The notes: generated by a model not told the origin, from the letters alone. Shown: positions 20,076 to 27,341, counted from the stretch's first letter. The stretch is DNA of 64,000 bases from an uncultured Bacteroidales bacterium (GCA_944326265.1 CALVDE010000013.1:105084-169083), one strand, 5' to 3'. Numbers and translations are program-made.

Positions 20076-20948
20076 ATGAATACTGTGTGGATAGTAATGC
20101 CGATTCTTATCGTGCTGATGTTCCTGCTCGGGACAGATCTGAAAGTCAAGTCGTTCGTAGATGTAACCCGTAATCCCAAGGCCGTGGTGGCCGGGATGGT
20201 CGGGCAGATAATCGTGCTTCCGCTGCTGGCCTTCGGCGTGGGCTGGGCCCTGGGGCTGAGCCCGGTCTATTTCATGGGGCTGGTGCTCATAGCCTGCTGT
20301 CCCGGCGGCAGTTCCTCCAATGTGTTCTCCATGCTGGCCAAGGGGGATGTCGCCCTGTCCGTGACGCTGACTGCAATGAGCAGCGTGATAACCCTTTTCA
20401 CCCTGCCTCTGATAATGGACCTGGCTTCTGTCTTCGTCTCGCAGCAGTCCGGGGTGGAGGTCCATCTGCCCGTGGGCAAGCTGCTGCTGCAGAATCTAGT
20501 CCTGCTCTTCGTGCCCATACTTGCCGGGGCGGCCTTCCGCCATTTCAGCCCGGTGGCGGCCGAGAAGGTGCATAAGGTGCTGAGCAAGGCAGCGTTTCCG
20601 GCCCTGATGTTCCTTGCGCTGGTATTTTTCCTGCAGTATACAAAGGAGATAGTGGACAACTTCACAGTGCTGGGGCTTGCCACTGCCGCCCTGATCCTCC
20701 TGGCCATGATGTGCAGCTCGCTTCTGTCCCGCCTCTGGAAGTTCACGCCCGCCGTCCGCCGCACCATCGTCATAGAGGTCGGAATGCAGAATGCCGCCCA
20801 GGCGATAGCCATAGCATTTTCCCCCTTCATCTTCAACAGCGGGGAGATGGCCATACCCGCCATCATCTATGCCCTGCTGATGAATGTCGTGCTGCTCGTC
20901 TATGTCGCAGTGGTCCGTCGGCGCCAGTATGCCGTTTCTGTAAAATAA
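20076..20948 (+). CDS. Bile acid:sodium symporter family (SLC10/BASS) transporter
   Basis: A 290-residue polytopic membrane protein; ATG 20076 is preferred over the upstream in-frame codon at 20046 because the promoter box lies between them. Family signatures are LIACCPGGSSSNVFSMLAKG and the later crossover segment VGMQNAAQAIAIAFSP, matching the sodium-binding unwound helices of ASBT-like proteins. About nine hydrophobic helices can be counted. The substrate could be a bile acid, a sulfated sterol or a small organic acid such as pantoate; sequence alone does not decide. It stands alone between divergent and unrelated neighbours. Confidence 0.88.
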   Translation: MNTVWIVMPILIVLMFLLGTDLKVKSFVDVTRNPKAVVAGMVGQIIVLPLLAFGVGWALGLSPVYFMGLVLIACCPGGSSSNVFSMLAKGDVALSVTLTAMSSVITLFTLPLIMDLASVFVSQQSGVEVHLPVGKLLLQNLVLLFVPILAGAAFRHFSPVAAEKVHKVLSKAAFPALMFLALVFFLQYTKEIVDNFTVLGLATAALILLAMMCSSLLSRLWKFTPAVRRTIVIEVGMQNAAQAIAIAFSPFIFNSGEMAIPAIIYALLMNVVLLVYVAVVRRRQYAVSVK

Positions 20949-20983
20949 TTCCCCTGATGTCGGCTCAGTTCCGAATTGTGTAC

Positions 20984-20991
20984 TAACTTTG
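20984..20991 (+). promoter_or_regulatory. -7 promoter box at the left edge of the accessory island
   Basis: TAACTTTG matches TAnnTTTG. It would drive a leader containing four GAGGAAAAG repeats followed by the winged-helix and WYL genes. A clear -33 TTTG is not visible. Confidence 0.45.
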
Positions 20992-21051
20992 GGAAAGTTT
21001 AAACGGAACTAAAAAGCAAGGACGACATGGCAATTACAGCAGAAAAGGATT

Positions 21052-21092
21052 GAGGAAAAGAGAGGAAAAGAGAGGAAAAGGGTGAGGAAAAG
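21052..21092 (+). repeat. Short tandem repeat, four copies of GAGGAAAAG
   Basis: Copies begin at 21052, 21062, 21072 and about 21084, spaced 10, 10 and 12 bp. The array sits in the leader of the winged-helix gene, immediately after an 8-codon open frame (ATG 21028 to TGA). Each copy resembles a purine-rich ribosome binding site, but only the last is near a start codon (21102). One-turn helical spacing would also suit protein binding. Confidence 0.7.
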
Positions 21093-21101
21093 CTTACTGA
21101 G

Positions 21102-21284
21102 ATGGAATATAAGGTGTTTAATCTTATTAAGGAGAATCCGGCAGTGACTTATGCATATATTACCGACAAAGCGGGTGTAGGAGAAACTTCTGTGTATAAA
21201 ATAATAAAAAGTCTCAAAGACAAAGGTTGGATTAAGCGGAATAATGGCCGGAAATGCGGCAACTGGGTGATAATGAAAAAATAA
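21102..21284 (+). CDS. Small winged-helix DNA-binding protein
   Basis: A 60-residue protein that is almost entirely one helix-turn-helix plus wing. The helices are FNLIKENPAVTYAYITDKAG and ETSVYKIIKSLKDKGWIKR, and the wing is RNNGRKCGNWVIM. This resembles the MarR/replication-terminator-type winged helices used as small repressors. It sits 6 bp before the WYL gene, so the pair is probably co-transcribed and may be a regulatory unit for the island. The short length is complete for a wHTH; nothing suggests truncation. Confidence 0.65.
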   Translation: MEYKVFNLIKENPAVTYAYITDKAGVGETSVYKIIKSLKDKGWIKRNNGRKCGNWVIMKK

Positions 21285-21290
21285 CAAAGT

Positions 21291-22226
21291 ATGTCAAAGT
21301 TGGGATGCATACAGCGGTATATGCTGATAATAAGGCTGGTCAGGAGCCGTCCTTATATCTCGCTGGAAGAGCTGGTGAGGGAGGTTGAGTGCGCGATGGC
21401 CTACTATGACGACGAAGGTACGGCAGGAGTGTCGAGAAGGACGGTGCTGAGGGATGTCGGGGATATCCGCAGCGGTCTGGGGGTCAGCATAGAGTATTCC
21501 CGGAGCGAAGGCGGCTACTATATCCCGGAGGATGAGGACCGGATCTCGGATCTGGAAAGGGTGCTGGAACAGTTTGACCTGATTACCTCGTTGAGGGCCA
21601 GGGAGGAACTGTCCTCGATAGTGTTTGCTGAGAAACGGAAAGCTGCCGGTACGGAGCATCTCAGTCCGCTGATATACGCGGTGAAGAAACATCTGGAGGT
21701 CGAATTTACCTATGTCAAGTACGACGGCTCGGAGCCTCGGCAGCGGAGGGTGATGCCCTACGCCCTCAAGGAAGGACAGGGCCGCTGGTATCTGCTGGCC
21801 ATCGAGATAGGCCTGGGGGAGAAAGTCACTTCGGAGGGTGAGATTAAAAGCTGGGGCCTGGACCGTATAAGGAATCTGCGCATTACTGACAATCGGTTTG
21901 TTCCGAGGCCTGATGTGGATGTGGAGGCGGATTTCAAGGATTCGTTCGGCGTGTATTCCAACCGCAATGTGCCGGTTGAGGAAGTTGTCCTGTCGATGTC
22001 TCCCCGGGAGGGCCGCTACTGCAAGGCCTATCCCCTACACGCATCTCAGGAAGTGCTGATTGACAATGATAAAGAGGTCCGCATCCGTCTGAGGCTGCGC
22101 ATAACATTTGCCTTCAGGCGCGAGCTCCTTTCCCGCAGCGACGACATCACAGTCATCGCCCCCGCCCACCTCCGCGAGGAACTGAAAACAGTCTACCGCG
22201 ACGCCCTGCACCGCATGGACTTCTGA
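21291..22226 (+). CDS. WYL-domain transcriptional regulator
   Basis: A 311-residue protein. The N-terminal HTH is diverged (YISLEELVREVECAMAYYDD, then GVSRRTVLRDVGDIRSGLGV), followed by the WYL domain at about residues 120-205 (KKHLEVEFTYVKYDGSEPRQ, GRWYLLAIE) and the WCX-type C-terminal extension ending LKTVYRDALHRMDF. WYL domains bind nucleotide or nucleic-acid ligands and often control phage-defence genes. The stop codon lies inside the first copy of the 24-bp repeat described separately, which could be its operator. Confidence 0.85.
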   Translation: MSKLGCIQRYMLIIRLVRSRPYISLEELVREVECAMAYYDDEGTAGVSRRTVLRDVGDIRSGLGVSIEYSRSEGGYYIPEDEDRISDLERVLEQFDLITSLRAREELSSIVFAEKRKAAGTEHLSPLIYAVKKHLEVEFTYVKYDGSEPRQRRVMPYALKEGQGRWYLLAIEIGLGEKVTSEGEIKSWGLDRIRNLRITDNRFVPRPDVDVEADFKDSFGVYSNRNVPVEEVVLSMSPREGRYCKAYPLHASQEVLIDNDKEVRIRLRLRITFAFRRELLSRSDDITVIAPAHLREELKTVYRDALHRMDF

Positions 22227-22244
22227 GTGACACGCTTTGGCACT
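22221..22244 (+). repeat. 24-bp direct repeat, copy 1 (operator-like)
   Basis: Identical to 23164-23187 except for one C/T change. It contains an imperfect dyad, GTGACA-N5-TGGCAC, the sort of site a dimeric regulator binds. It overlaps the WYL stop codon and precedes the GIY-YIG gene. Confidence 0.75.
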
Positions 22245-22287
22245 TATTTACTTTAATTTTACAACCAAAATTTAAATTTTTGATAAA

Positions 22288-23154
22288 ATGAAAATATTGA
22301 CTTTAAGAAACATTCTCAGGCTGTCAGGGCTGGACCTGTCTGCAAAAATTAAAATGGTGAGACATAAGGACTCCCGTGAAGCAATAATGATTAACGGCAA
22401 GGAGGTGGAAGGAAATCCGTATGATTGGTACCGTAAGGACAAGGATAAGTTCATTGCGTATCAAAGTGAGCAGCACAGGGATGTTTTTAAAGGAGTGAAA
22501 TATGTGGTGTCATTCATAGGAGAGGCCGGAACCACGGCACGTTTTATAGGAGTATATGAGGTGGAAGGGGAGGATGCTGTCCGTAAATCAGCTGTGGGTG
22601 CAGAGAAATTCTACTATAGAATGCGCGAGGTAGAGGGATTTGAGGAATTGAAGGATAGGGTGATTATAGATTGGGGAAAGGCAGCTATAACATGGCATCA
22701 GTGGCTAACTGAAGATAATGACAAGGAGGTAATAGCCATTACTCCCGGTTTTGAATGGGATCCCCCGCAGGATTATGAAGATATTATATTGAATTATTCT
22801 CAGTTGAAATATATTATATGTGAGAAATCTTTTGAGACATGGAAGCGCAAGTTGTCAGATTGTAATTGTATATATGCCATTTCTGATTCCTGCTCAGGGA
22901 AATTGTACGTAGGTTCCACCTATAACCGTGAAGGTATATGGGGACGTTGGAAGGATTATGCGGAGACAGGTCATGGAAATGATGTTGAATTGAAGAAATT
23001 GCTTGATGCTGATCCTGAATATGCGAAAAAATATTTTACATGGTCTATATTGCAAATTCTTCCATTGAATGTCAGTGATAATGTGGCTATTCGTAAAGAG
23101 ACCTCATGGAAAGACAGGCTGGGTCGTTCTGTATGTGCACTTAATAAAAATTGA
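22288..23154 (+). CDS. GIY-YIG nuclease-family protein with N-terminal EVE-like region
   Basis: A 288-residue protein. The C-terminal third has the GIY-YIG core: CIYAISDSCSGKLYVGSTYN (CIY...YVG), the conserved Arg in GIWGRWKDY, and the catalytic-Glu segment AIRKETSWKDRLG. The N-terminal region contains ARFIGVYEVEGEDAVR, reminiscent of modified-base-binding EVE/PUA-like domains; that is tentative. Such combinations occur in modification-dependent restriction or mobile endonucleases. The gene is visibly AT-richer than both neighbours and is flanked by a 24-bp direct repeat, suggesting acquisition as a cassette. Confidence 0.72.
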   Translation: MKILTLRNILRLSGLDLSAKIKMVRHKDSREAIMINGKEVEGNPYDWYRKDKDKFIAYQSEQHRDVFKGVKYVVSFIGEAGTTARFIGVYEVEGEDAVRKSAVGAEKFYYRMREVEGFEELKDRVIIDWGKAAITWHQWLTEDNDKEVIAITPGFEWDPPQDYEDIILNYSQLKYIICEKSFETWKRKLSDCNCIYAISDSCSGKLYVGSTYNREGIWGRWKDYAETGHGNDVELKKLLDADPEYAKKYFTWSILQILPLNVSDNVAIRKETSWKDRLGRSVCALNKN

Positions 23155-23163
23155 AATAGATAT

Positions 23164-23187
23164 TTCTGAGTGACACGTTTTGGCACT
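23164..23187 (+). repeat. 24-bp direct repeat, copy 2 (operator-like)
   Basis: Second copy of the repeat at 22221-22244 with one mismatch and the same GTGACA-N5-TGGCAC dyad. Here it ends 9 bp upstream of the TACCTTTG promoter box of the next gene, a position where a bound regulator would block or recruit RNA polymerase. Confidence 0.75.
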
Positions 23188-23196
23188 GAGCCGCCT

Positions 23197-23204
23197 TACC
23201 TTTG
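23197..23204 (+). promoter_or_regulatory. -7 promoter box before the coiled-coil gene
   Basis: TACCTTTG matches TAnnTTTG; the start codon is at 23237. The upstream region is occupied by the operator-like repeat. Confidence 0.55.
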
Positions 23205-23236
23205 GAGTGTAATGATAATGATAAAAAGGTAAGATT

Positions 23237-24112
23237 ATGGAAAAGAATGAACTCAGTGTACCGGCATTTTTCGGGCAGCAGGGTCTGACTGCGGCATCGG
23301 CCAATCATATTGCCGATATTGCCAAGGAGAGTTATCAGGCGGTGGAAAAGAGGCTCTCTTCGATGGATTTTCACAAGACGACAGTGGCGTTGATAGGCTC
23401 GTCGGACGAGACCGTGATATCCTACGGGACGAGCGCGGATCAGTTCGCCGGGATACGGGACGGCATAAATGAGATTGTGGAGCTGAAGAGGCTCATCGCA
23501 TATCTGCGGGAGGCCATCAAGGCCAAGGAGAAGCTGGCGGAAGAGGCAGGGGAAATAGGTTCTTCTGAGCTGGATCAGCTGCTGGACAGCAAGCCGGAGA
23601 AGGAGCCGGACCTTATTGCCCAGGATGTCATTGACTCATGGAACATCAAGGAGCGAAACCAATATCTCTCCCTGCAGACAAAGTGCGCTGTCATAGGCAA
23701 GTTCATTCACCCGGACGGAGCGCTCTCGGAGGCCCGTAAAGCCTACATGGAGCGTCTGTCGACACCTAAGGCGGTGAAGGAGAACGGGAAGGACACTCTT
23801 GTGTACACGTACTATCCCAATGTGGAGGGTGAGGAGGTCGAATCCCTGTTCTTTGCACTGCAGGCTGAGCACCGTTCCGCTCAGGCGGAGCTTAACGGGA
23901 TGATGCATGAGATTGAGAAAACCATTGCGGCGGACAAGGAAGAGAAGAGCCGGCGGTGGAGTGCCGCACTGGAGCAGTGGAAGGCCGATGTGGACCTGAA
24001 GCGGGAAGAGCTTAGCCGGGAGAGGAACAGAAAACGCAAGGAAGTGGAAGCCTTGAAGATAGTCATACCCGACAATCTCAGGCCGATATATGAAAAACTC
24101 CGACAGTTCTGA
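23237..24112 (+). CDS. Unknown coiled-coil protein
   Basis: A 291-residue soluble protein with no signal peptide and no motif that I recognise. It is mostly helical and highly charged, with long coiled-coil stretches (EIVELKRLIAYLREAIKAKE and DVDLKREELSRERNRKRKEV). The first 80 residues are less helical and contain TVALIGSSDETVISYGTSAD. A ribosome binding purine tract (AAAAAGGTAAG) precedes ATG 23237. Its promoter overlaps the operator-like repeat, so it may be regulated by the WYL protein. A structural or partner-binding role within the island is a guess. Confidence 0.6.
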   Translation: MEKNELSVPAFFGQQGLTAASANHIADIAKESYQAVEKRLSSMDFHKTTVALIGSSDETVISYGTSADQFAGIRDGINEIVELKRLIAYLREAIKAKEKLAEEAGEIGSSELDQLLDSKPEKEPDLIAQDVIDSWNIKERNQYLSLQTKCAVIGKFIHPDGALSEARKAYMERLSTPKAVKENGKDTLVYTYYPNVEGEEVESLFFALQAEHRSAQAELNGMMHEIEKTIAADKEEKSRRWSAALEQWKADVDLKREELSRERNRKRKEVEALKIVIPDNLRPIYEKLRQF

Positions 24113-24346
24113 CAAATAAGGCAGGACTGAGCGCCTGCGCGAAACCTGCCTGAACGGACATGCGTGGCGGTCGTATTTTATACTCGACTACAGGTCAAAA
24201 ATCCTTACATCAAATTGCGGCTCTGCTTATTTTGTCACAGAAGCCTTTGATTTTGCCCTCGCTATTGAGTGCAGAGCCGGTTATCGCCATTGATATGGAT
24301 TCAGTGCCGTCCCGCATGTCCGGTTTGTCTTTTTTAATTATTTGAT
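24113..24346. other. 234-base intergenic region with two stem-loops
   Basis: No convincing gene. Stem 1 pairs GGCAGG (24120-24125) with CCTGCC (24145-24150). Stem 2 pairs CGGCTCTGC (24218-24226) with GCAGAGCCG (24271-24279) perfectly across a 44-nt loop. Neither is followed by a T-run on the plus strand, so they are not ordinary terminators. A 61-codon open frame (24160-24345) crosses stem 2 but has no family features. Confidence 0.45.
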
Positions 24347-24706
24347 ATGAGTTTAAGTATTTACATAGGTGCTGTTAAATCAGAAAATTTCGATTATTAC
24401 AAGCCGTATTCCGGCCCGGACATAAGTTCGGCCACCTACTGCCCGGAGCGGATAATGGATGTCTTTCCCATAGTAGGTATCAATGACCCTCTGTTCTCTG
24501 CGATAATGAGGGATAAGGATTCCGTCCGCACTGACTGGGGCTGCTGGGTGCTGAAAAAGACCAAGGAGGATCTGATGGTGTATATCATGGAGAATGGCAG
24601 TTTTACAACTTGCTGGGCGATAGAAGATATGGGCAGGACTTTGAAAGACGGGGAGGAATATCTTCTCGTGGCCTTTGACGACGGTATGGAGTTGGATAAG
24701 GATTGA
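24347..24706 (+). CDS. Unknown small protein
   Basis: A 119-residue acidic protein without signal peptide or membrane segment. Visible features include a beta-rich N-terminus (SLSIYIGAVKSENFDYYKPY) and a central WGCWVLKKTKEDLMVYIM. No family recognised. It is followed closely by the promoter and start of the HD-domain gene. It could be an immunity or antitoxin-like partner given its size and island setting, but nothing in the sequence proves that. Confidence 0.5.
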   Translation: MSLSIYIGAVKSENFDYYKPYSGPDISSATYCPERIMDVFPIVGINDPLFSAIMRDKDSVRTDWGCWVLKKTKEDLMVYIMENGSFTTCWAIEDMGRTLKDGEEYLLVAFDDGMELDKD

Positions 24707-24707
24707 T

Positions 24708-24715
24708 TATTTTTG
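24708..24715 (+). promoter_or_regulatory. -7 promoter box before the HD-domain gene
   Basis: TATTTTTG matches TAnnTTTG. It overlaps the alternative upstream TTG codon at 24713 and so supports the ATG at 24734 as the real start. Confidence 0.55.
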
Positions 24716-24733
24716 CAGAAGATATCAGAAAAT

Positions 24734-25288
24734 ATGACAATAGAAGAGACATTGCGGATTGCGATAGAAGCGCACGAGGGCCAGAAGGACCTGGACGGGA
24801 GGCCGGTTGTCCTGCATCCGATTGCGGTTGGGCTTATGGGCTGTAATGATGTTGAGACCAAGACCGGTTTCCTGCACGATGTCGTGGAGGATTCGGATCT
24901 GACCTTAGATGAACTGCGCGGCAGAGGGGTCGATGAGGATGTGCTGGCCGCACTGCAGCTGCTGACGCACGCTAAGACTGAGGACTACTTCGATTACGTG
25001 CGGAGAATTGCTGCGTCTGGCAACATCACGGCCATTCACGTCAAGATGAACGACCTCAGGCACAATCTCGAAAGGGGGTTGCGGACCTATGCGCAGGCTG
25101 TGGAGGACGGTGACACTGAAAAGGCGGAGCGTCTGGCCCGCATCAACGACAAGCACCGCAAGGCCCGTATTATTGAGGATGAAATGTGGCGCAGTGGGAA
25201 AGATGTGGATGCAGTAGTCGGGCAAAGTGCGGAGGGGAGTAATCCTACGGAAGCATCGGGCAATATGGAGGCCCATTCTGTCCAGTAA
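24734..25288 (+). CDS. HD-domain phosphohydrolase (RelA/SpoT hydrolase-like)
   Basis: A 184-residue protein starting MTIEETLRIAIEAHEGQKDL. The segment DGRPVVLHPIAVGLMGCNDV, followed by FLHDVVEDSDLTLDELRG with the HD pair, matches the small (p)ppGpp-hydrolase/HD family; later KMNDLRHNLERG supplies the conserved Asp region. Only the hydrolase half is present, with no synthetase domain, so it resembles Mesh1-like or small alarmone hydrolases. It may degrade a nucleotide signal or simply be a metabolic HD enzyme. The last 25 residues are low-complexity and probably disordered. Confidence 0.78.
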   Translation: MTIEETLRIAIEAHEGQKDLDGRPVVLHPIAVGLMGCNDVETKTGFLHDVVEDSDLTLDELRGRGVDEDVLAALQLLTHAKTEDYFDYVRRIAASGNITAIHVKMNDLRHNLERGLRTYAQAVEDGDTEKAERLARINDKHRKARIIEDEMWRSGKDVDAVVGQSAEGSNPTEASGNMEAHSVQ

Positions 25289-25331
25289 TGATATAAAAGA
25301 GTTTGTTCTGTGCCTTATGGAATCTTCTTGC

Positions 25332-25339
25332 TATATTTG
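25332..25339 (+). promoter_or_regulatory. -7 promoter box before the duplicated-end gene
   Basis: TATATTTG matches TAnnTTTG, with a TCTG 21 bp upstream as a weak -33 candidate. The coding start is at 25393. Confidence 0.5.
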
Positions 25340-25392
25340 CTCAAAGTAGTAATATGCTGAGAGAATGAAAGATAACATAAAGTGACTTTGTT

Positions 25393-26628
25393 ATGACAGA
25401 GAAAATTGAAAAGTCGTTCAGGAACTTTGTTCCTCACGAAAGTGACAAGGAGTTTAAGCGCAGATTCCAGGCCGCCTCGCCCGAGGAGCGGAAGGGGTGG
25501 GGCTATGACCTCGTGGACACTGACGACCCCGAGGGGGATGTTATGTACTGTAAACAGGCTAATAAATGGCTGCGTGACGGCCAGCCTGTTGATTGCGACG
25601 ATAAGACGGTTGAGAAGACAGAAACAGCAGTAAAAGGTTGCAGTGCAGAGGAACAGTTTGATTGTGTTGCAGAAGCCAGAATATTGAAATATTGGTATCA
25701 GCAGGCAGGAATAGATACATTCAATGATGTAATTCGTATGGATAGTGATACGCTGGAATCCATAATGTCAAAATGGCTGGGTGACGGTAAGTCGTCCGGC
25801 ATAAATTCGCAGGAGGAGTTTTATGATATCCAGCGGACTCTTTACGGAAAGATTCGCCAGCATCTATATAGGGGAAGTGTAAATTATTTTTATTTCTCTG
25901 CGGACCATTATAAGCACTTTGATTTTGATAAAGTTGTGTCACAGGAGAAACCTATGGTTCCATGGAGATGTTCCCCTCGGTTCTATTGTCGGTTCTGTGC
26001 GTTGGAATATTTTGCACAGAGCGCAGAGGATGTGGCTTTTAAGCAGCTCGCAGACGGTGTGTATGGTCTTAAATTGCCTTTGGACAGGATGAGAAAAGTT
26101 ATACATTCAGTTTTTGAGTATAGTGACACTGTGGATTTCATTAGAACAATGGATGCGTGGAGAAGCCAAGAAATAATCCTTGTTGCTGTTATGAAAGGAA
26201 GAGAGCATGAGGAAACTGGCTGTGACCCGGATTCATCAGATGAAGATAAATACAATCTCAAGATGCTGAATAACTATGACCCTGTAAAGAATCCTTTCCT
26301 ATTTGAGTTATGGGGCCTATTGGGTTGTCCTCGCTTTTTTTCAGATACGGATACGGGATTACGTTTTATTGCTGCTGCTTGGATGTTCATAGTCCTCCGT
26401 TATTATGAGAGGGATAAACAAGGTCCTGTTATGGCGGAAGAAGTAGGTAGGGATACTAAATTTATTCCTCATGAAAGTGACAAGGAGTTCAAACGCAGAT
26501 TCCAGGCCGCCTCGCCCGAGGAGCAGAAGAGGACGGGCTTTGATTTTACGGTGGATGCTGATTGGGGTGAGATTGAATACGTTAGACAGGCGAATGAATG
26601 GCTGCGTAACGGTCAGCCTGTGGACTGA
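25393..26628 (+). CDS. Unknown protein with a duplicated end module around an AT-rich central domain
   Basis: A 411-residue protein. Residues about 12-65 and the last ~58 residues are copies of one module: PHESDKEFKRRFQAASPEE, then a variable acidic stretch, then QAN-W-R-GQPVD. The protein ends exactly at the end of the second copy. The middle (about residues 75-350) is unrelated, contains LYRGSVNYFYFSADHYKHFD and FFSDTDTGLRFIAAAWMFIV, and is noticeably AT-richer than the modules. I recognise no family. The arrangement looks like a foreign domain placed between duplicated module copies, as in modular effector or defence proteins. No signal peptide. Confidence 0.6.
   Translation: MTEKIEKSFRNFVPHESDKEFKRRFQAASPEERKGWGYDLVDTDDPEGDVMYCKQANKWLRDGQPVDCDDKTVEKTETAVKGCSAEEQFDCVAEARILKYWYQQAGIDTFNDVIRMDSDTLESIMSKWLGDGKSSGINSQEEFYDIQRTLYGKIRQHLYRGSVNYFYFSADHYKHFDFDKVVSQEKPMVPWRCSPRFYCRFCALEYFAQSAEDVAFKQLADGVYGLKLPLDRMRKVIHSVFEYSDTVDFIRTMDAWRSQEIILVAVMKGREHEETGCDPDSSDEDKYNLKMLNNYDPVKNPFLFELWGLLGCPRFFSDTDTGLRFIAAAWMFIVLRYYERDKQGPVMAEEVGRDTKFIPHESDKEFKRRFQAASPEEQKRTGFDFTVDADWGEIEYVRQANEWLRNGQPVD
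25426..25495 (+). repeat. Intragenic direct repeat, copy 1
   Basis: About 70 bp nearly identical to 26460-26529, encoding the conserved PHESDKEFKRRF segment. The similarity is at DNA level, including synonymous positions, which suggests a recent duplication or gene conversion. Confidence 0.75.
26460..26529 (+). repeat. Intragenic direct repeat, copy 2
   Basis: Second copy of the 25426-25495 sequence, about 1034 bp away in the same frame, with only a few base changes. Confidence 0.75.
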
Positions 26629-26660
26629 ATGTGCTATACTAAAGTAAAAAGATAAAGTTT

Positions 26661-27125
26661 ATGGGATTAAAAGGAATGTTTAAAAGGAAAGCAGAGGAGC
26701 CGGACAAAAGTGAGTATGTGGGAGTTCGGCGCAACTGGAACGGTTCGTTTACACCGCAGAGAATCACCCCTAAAGTATACGGGATTGTGTCTAAGGGAGG
26801 TTTGCGTTCCCGCATCTCCCGTGTCAAAGCTGCGTTTAAGTTGTCATCGGAACCGTTTGACGGTGCGGGCAGGATAGAATGGACTTTGGGTGGTGGCAGT
26901 GTAGGGTACGTTGAGGGGGTAGTAATATCACCGGGTGCTCCGCCTGTTATCAGTGATGTGCTGCACGACTTCATGGCTATTGGCAGCATGGAGCATGGTT
27001 ATGAAGTTATGAGGCTGAAAGACTCGGTGCTGGCGGCTTATCTTTCCACTGAAAAAGCCTACCGCCTGTGCGGAGAGGCTGACGGGTCTTCCTATTTTGA
27101 AGTGGACGTAAAAAACTTTGAGTAA
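26661..27125 (+). CDS. Unknown protein, last gene of the island
   Basis: A 154-residue basic, soluble protein (MGLKGMFKRKAEEPDKSEYV) with no signal peptide and no recognised motif. The centre (GAGRIEWTLGGGSVGYVEGV) looks beta-rich. The purine-rich leader (AAAAAGATAAAG) is a plausible ribosome binding site. It lies 32 bp after the duplicated-end gene and is probably co-transcribed with it; the hairpin at 27221-27252 could end both this transcript and the tRNA transcript from the other side. Confidence 0.5.
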   Translation: MGLKGMFKRKAEEPDKSEYVGVRRNWNGSFTPQRITPKVYGIVSKGGLRSRISRVKAAFKLSSEPFDGAGRIEWTLGGGSVGYVEGVVISPGAPPVISDVLHDFMAIGSMEHGYEVMRLKDSVLAAYLSTEKAYRLCGEADGSSYFEVDVKNFE

Positions 27126-27212
27126 TAGTTATGGGAAGACGATAAATCTGACAATGCTTTCCGATTTTCGATGATGTTTTGCTGAAAAAGTACTCCTTTA
27201 GTACACCTTGAC

Positions 27213-27252
27213 AAAATAGAAAAGCCACTTAATCAAGTGATTAGGTGGCTTT
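27213..27252 (-). terminator. Terminator of tRNA-Leu, probably bidirectional
   Basis: A 14-bp stem (27221-27234 with 27239-27252, one G-U pair, loop AAGT) begins 6 bp after the tRNA 3' end. On the minus strand it is followed by TTCTATTTTG. On the plus strand only TTTC follows, so termination there is weaker. Confidence 0.75.
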
Positions 27253-27257
27253 CTGCG

Positions 27258-27341
27258 TACCCGGAGCCGGGGTCGAACCGGCACATCCTTTCGGACATTG
27301 GTGTTTGAGACCAACGCGTCTACCGATTCCGCCATCCGGGC
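27258..27341 (-). tRNA. tRNA-Leu (anticodon CAA)
   Basis: The minus strand reads GCCCGGATGGCGGAATCGG at the 5' end, with anticodon loop TCTCAAACA (CAA), a long variable arm (GTCCGAAAGGAT region) as expected of a class II leucine tRNA, and the T-loop GGTTCGACCCC. The acceptor stem closes with TCCGGGT and discriminator A. CCA is not encoded. Its 3' end faces the accessory island. Confidence 0.93.

Noticed and set aside
24160..24345. 61-codon open frame between the coiled-coil gene and the small unknown gene
   Set aside because: No ribosome binding site, no family features, and it crosses a perfect stem-loop; more likely chance.
21000..27341. Integration of the island at the 3' end of tRNA-Leu
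   Set aside because: The tRNA faces the island, but no integrase gene and no copy of the tRNA 3' end were seen at the left edge.
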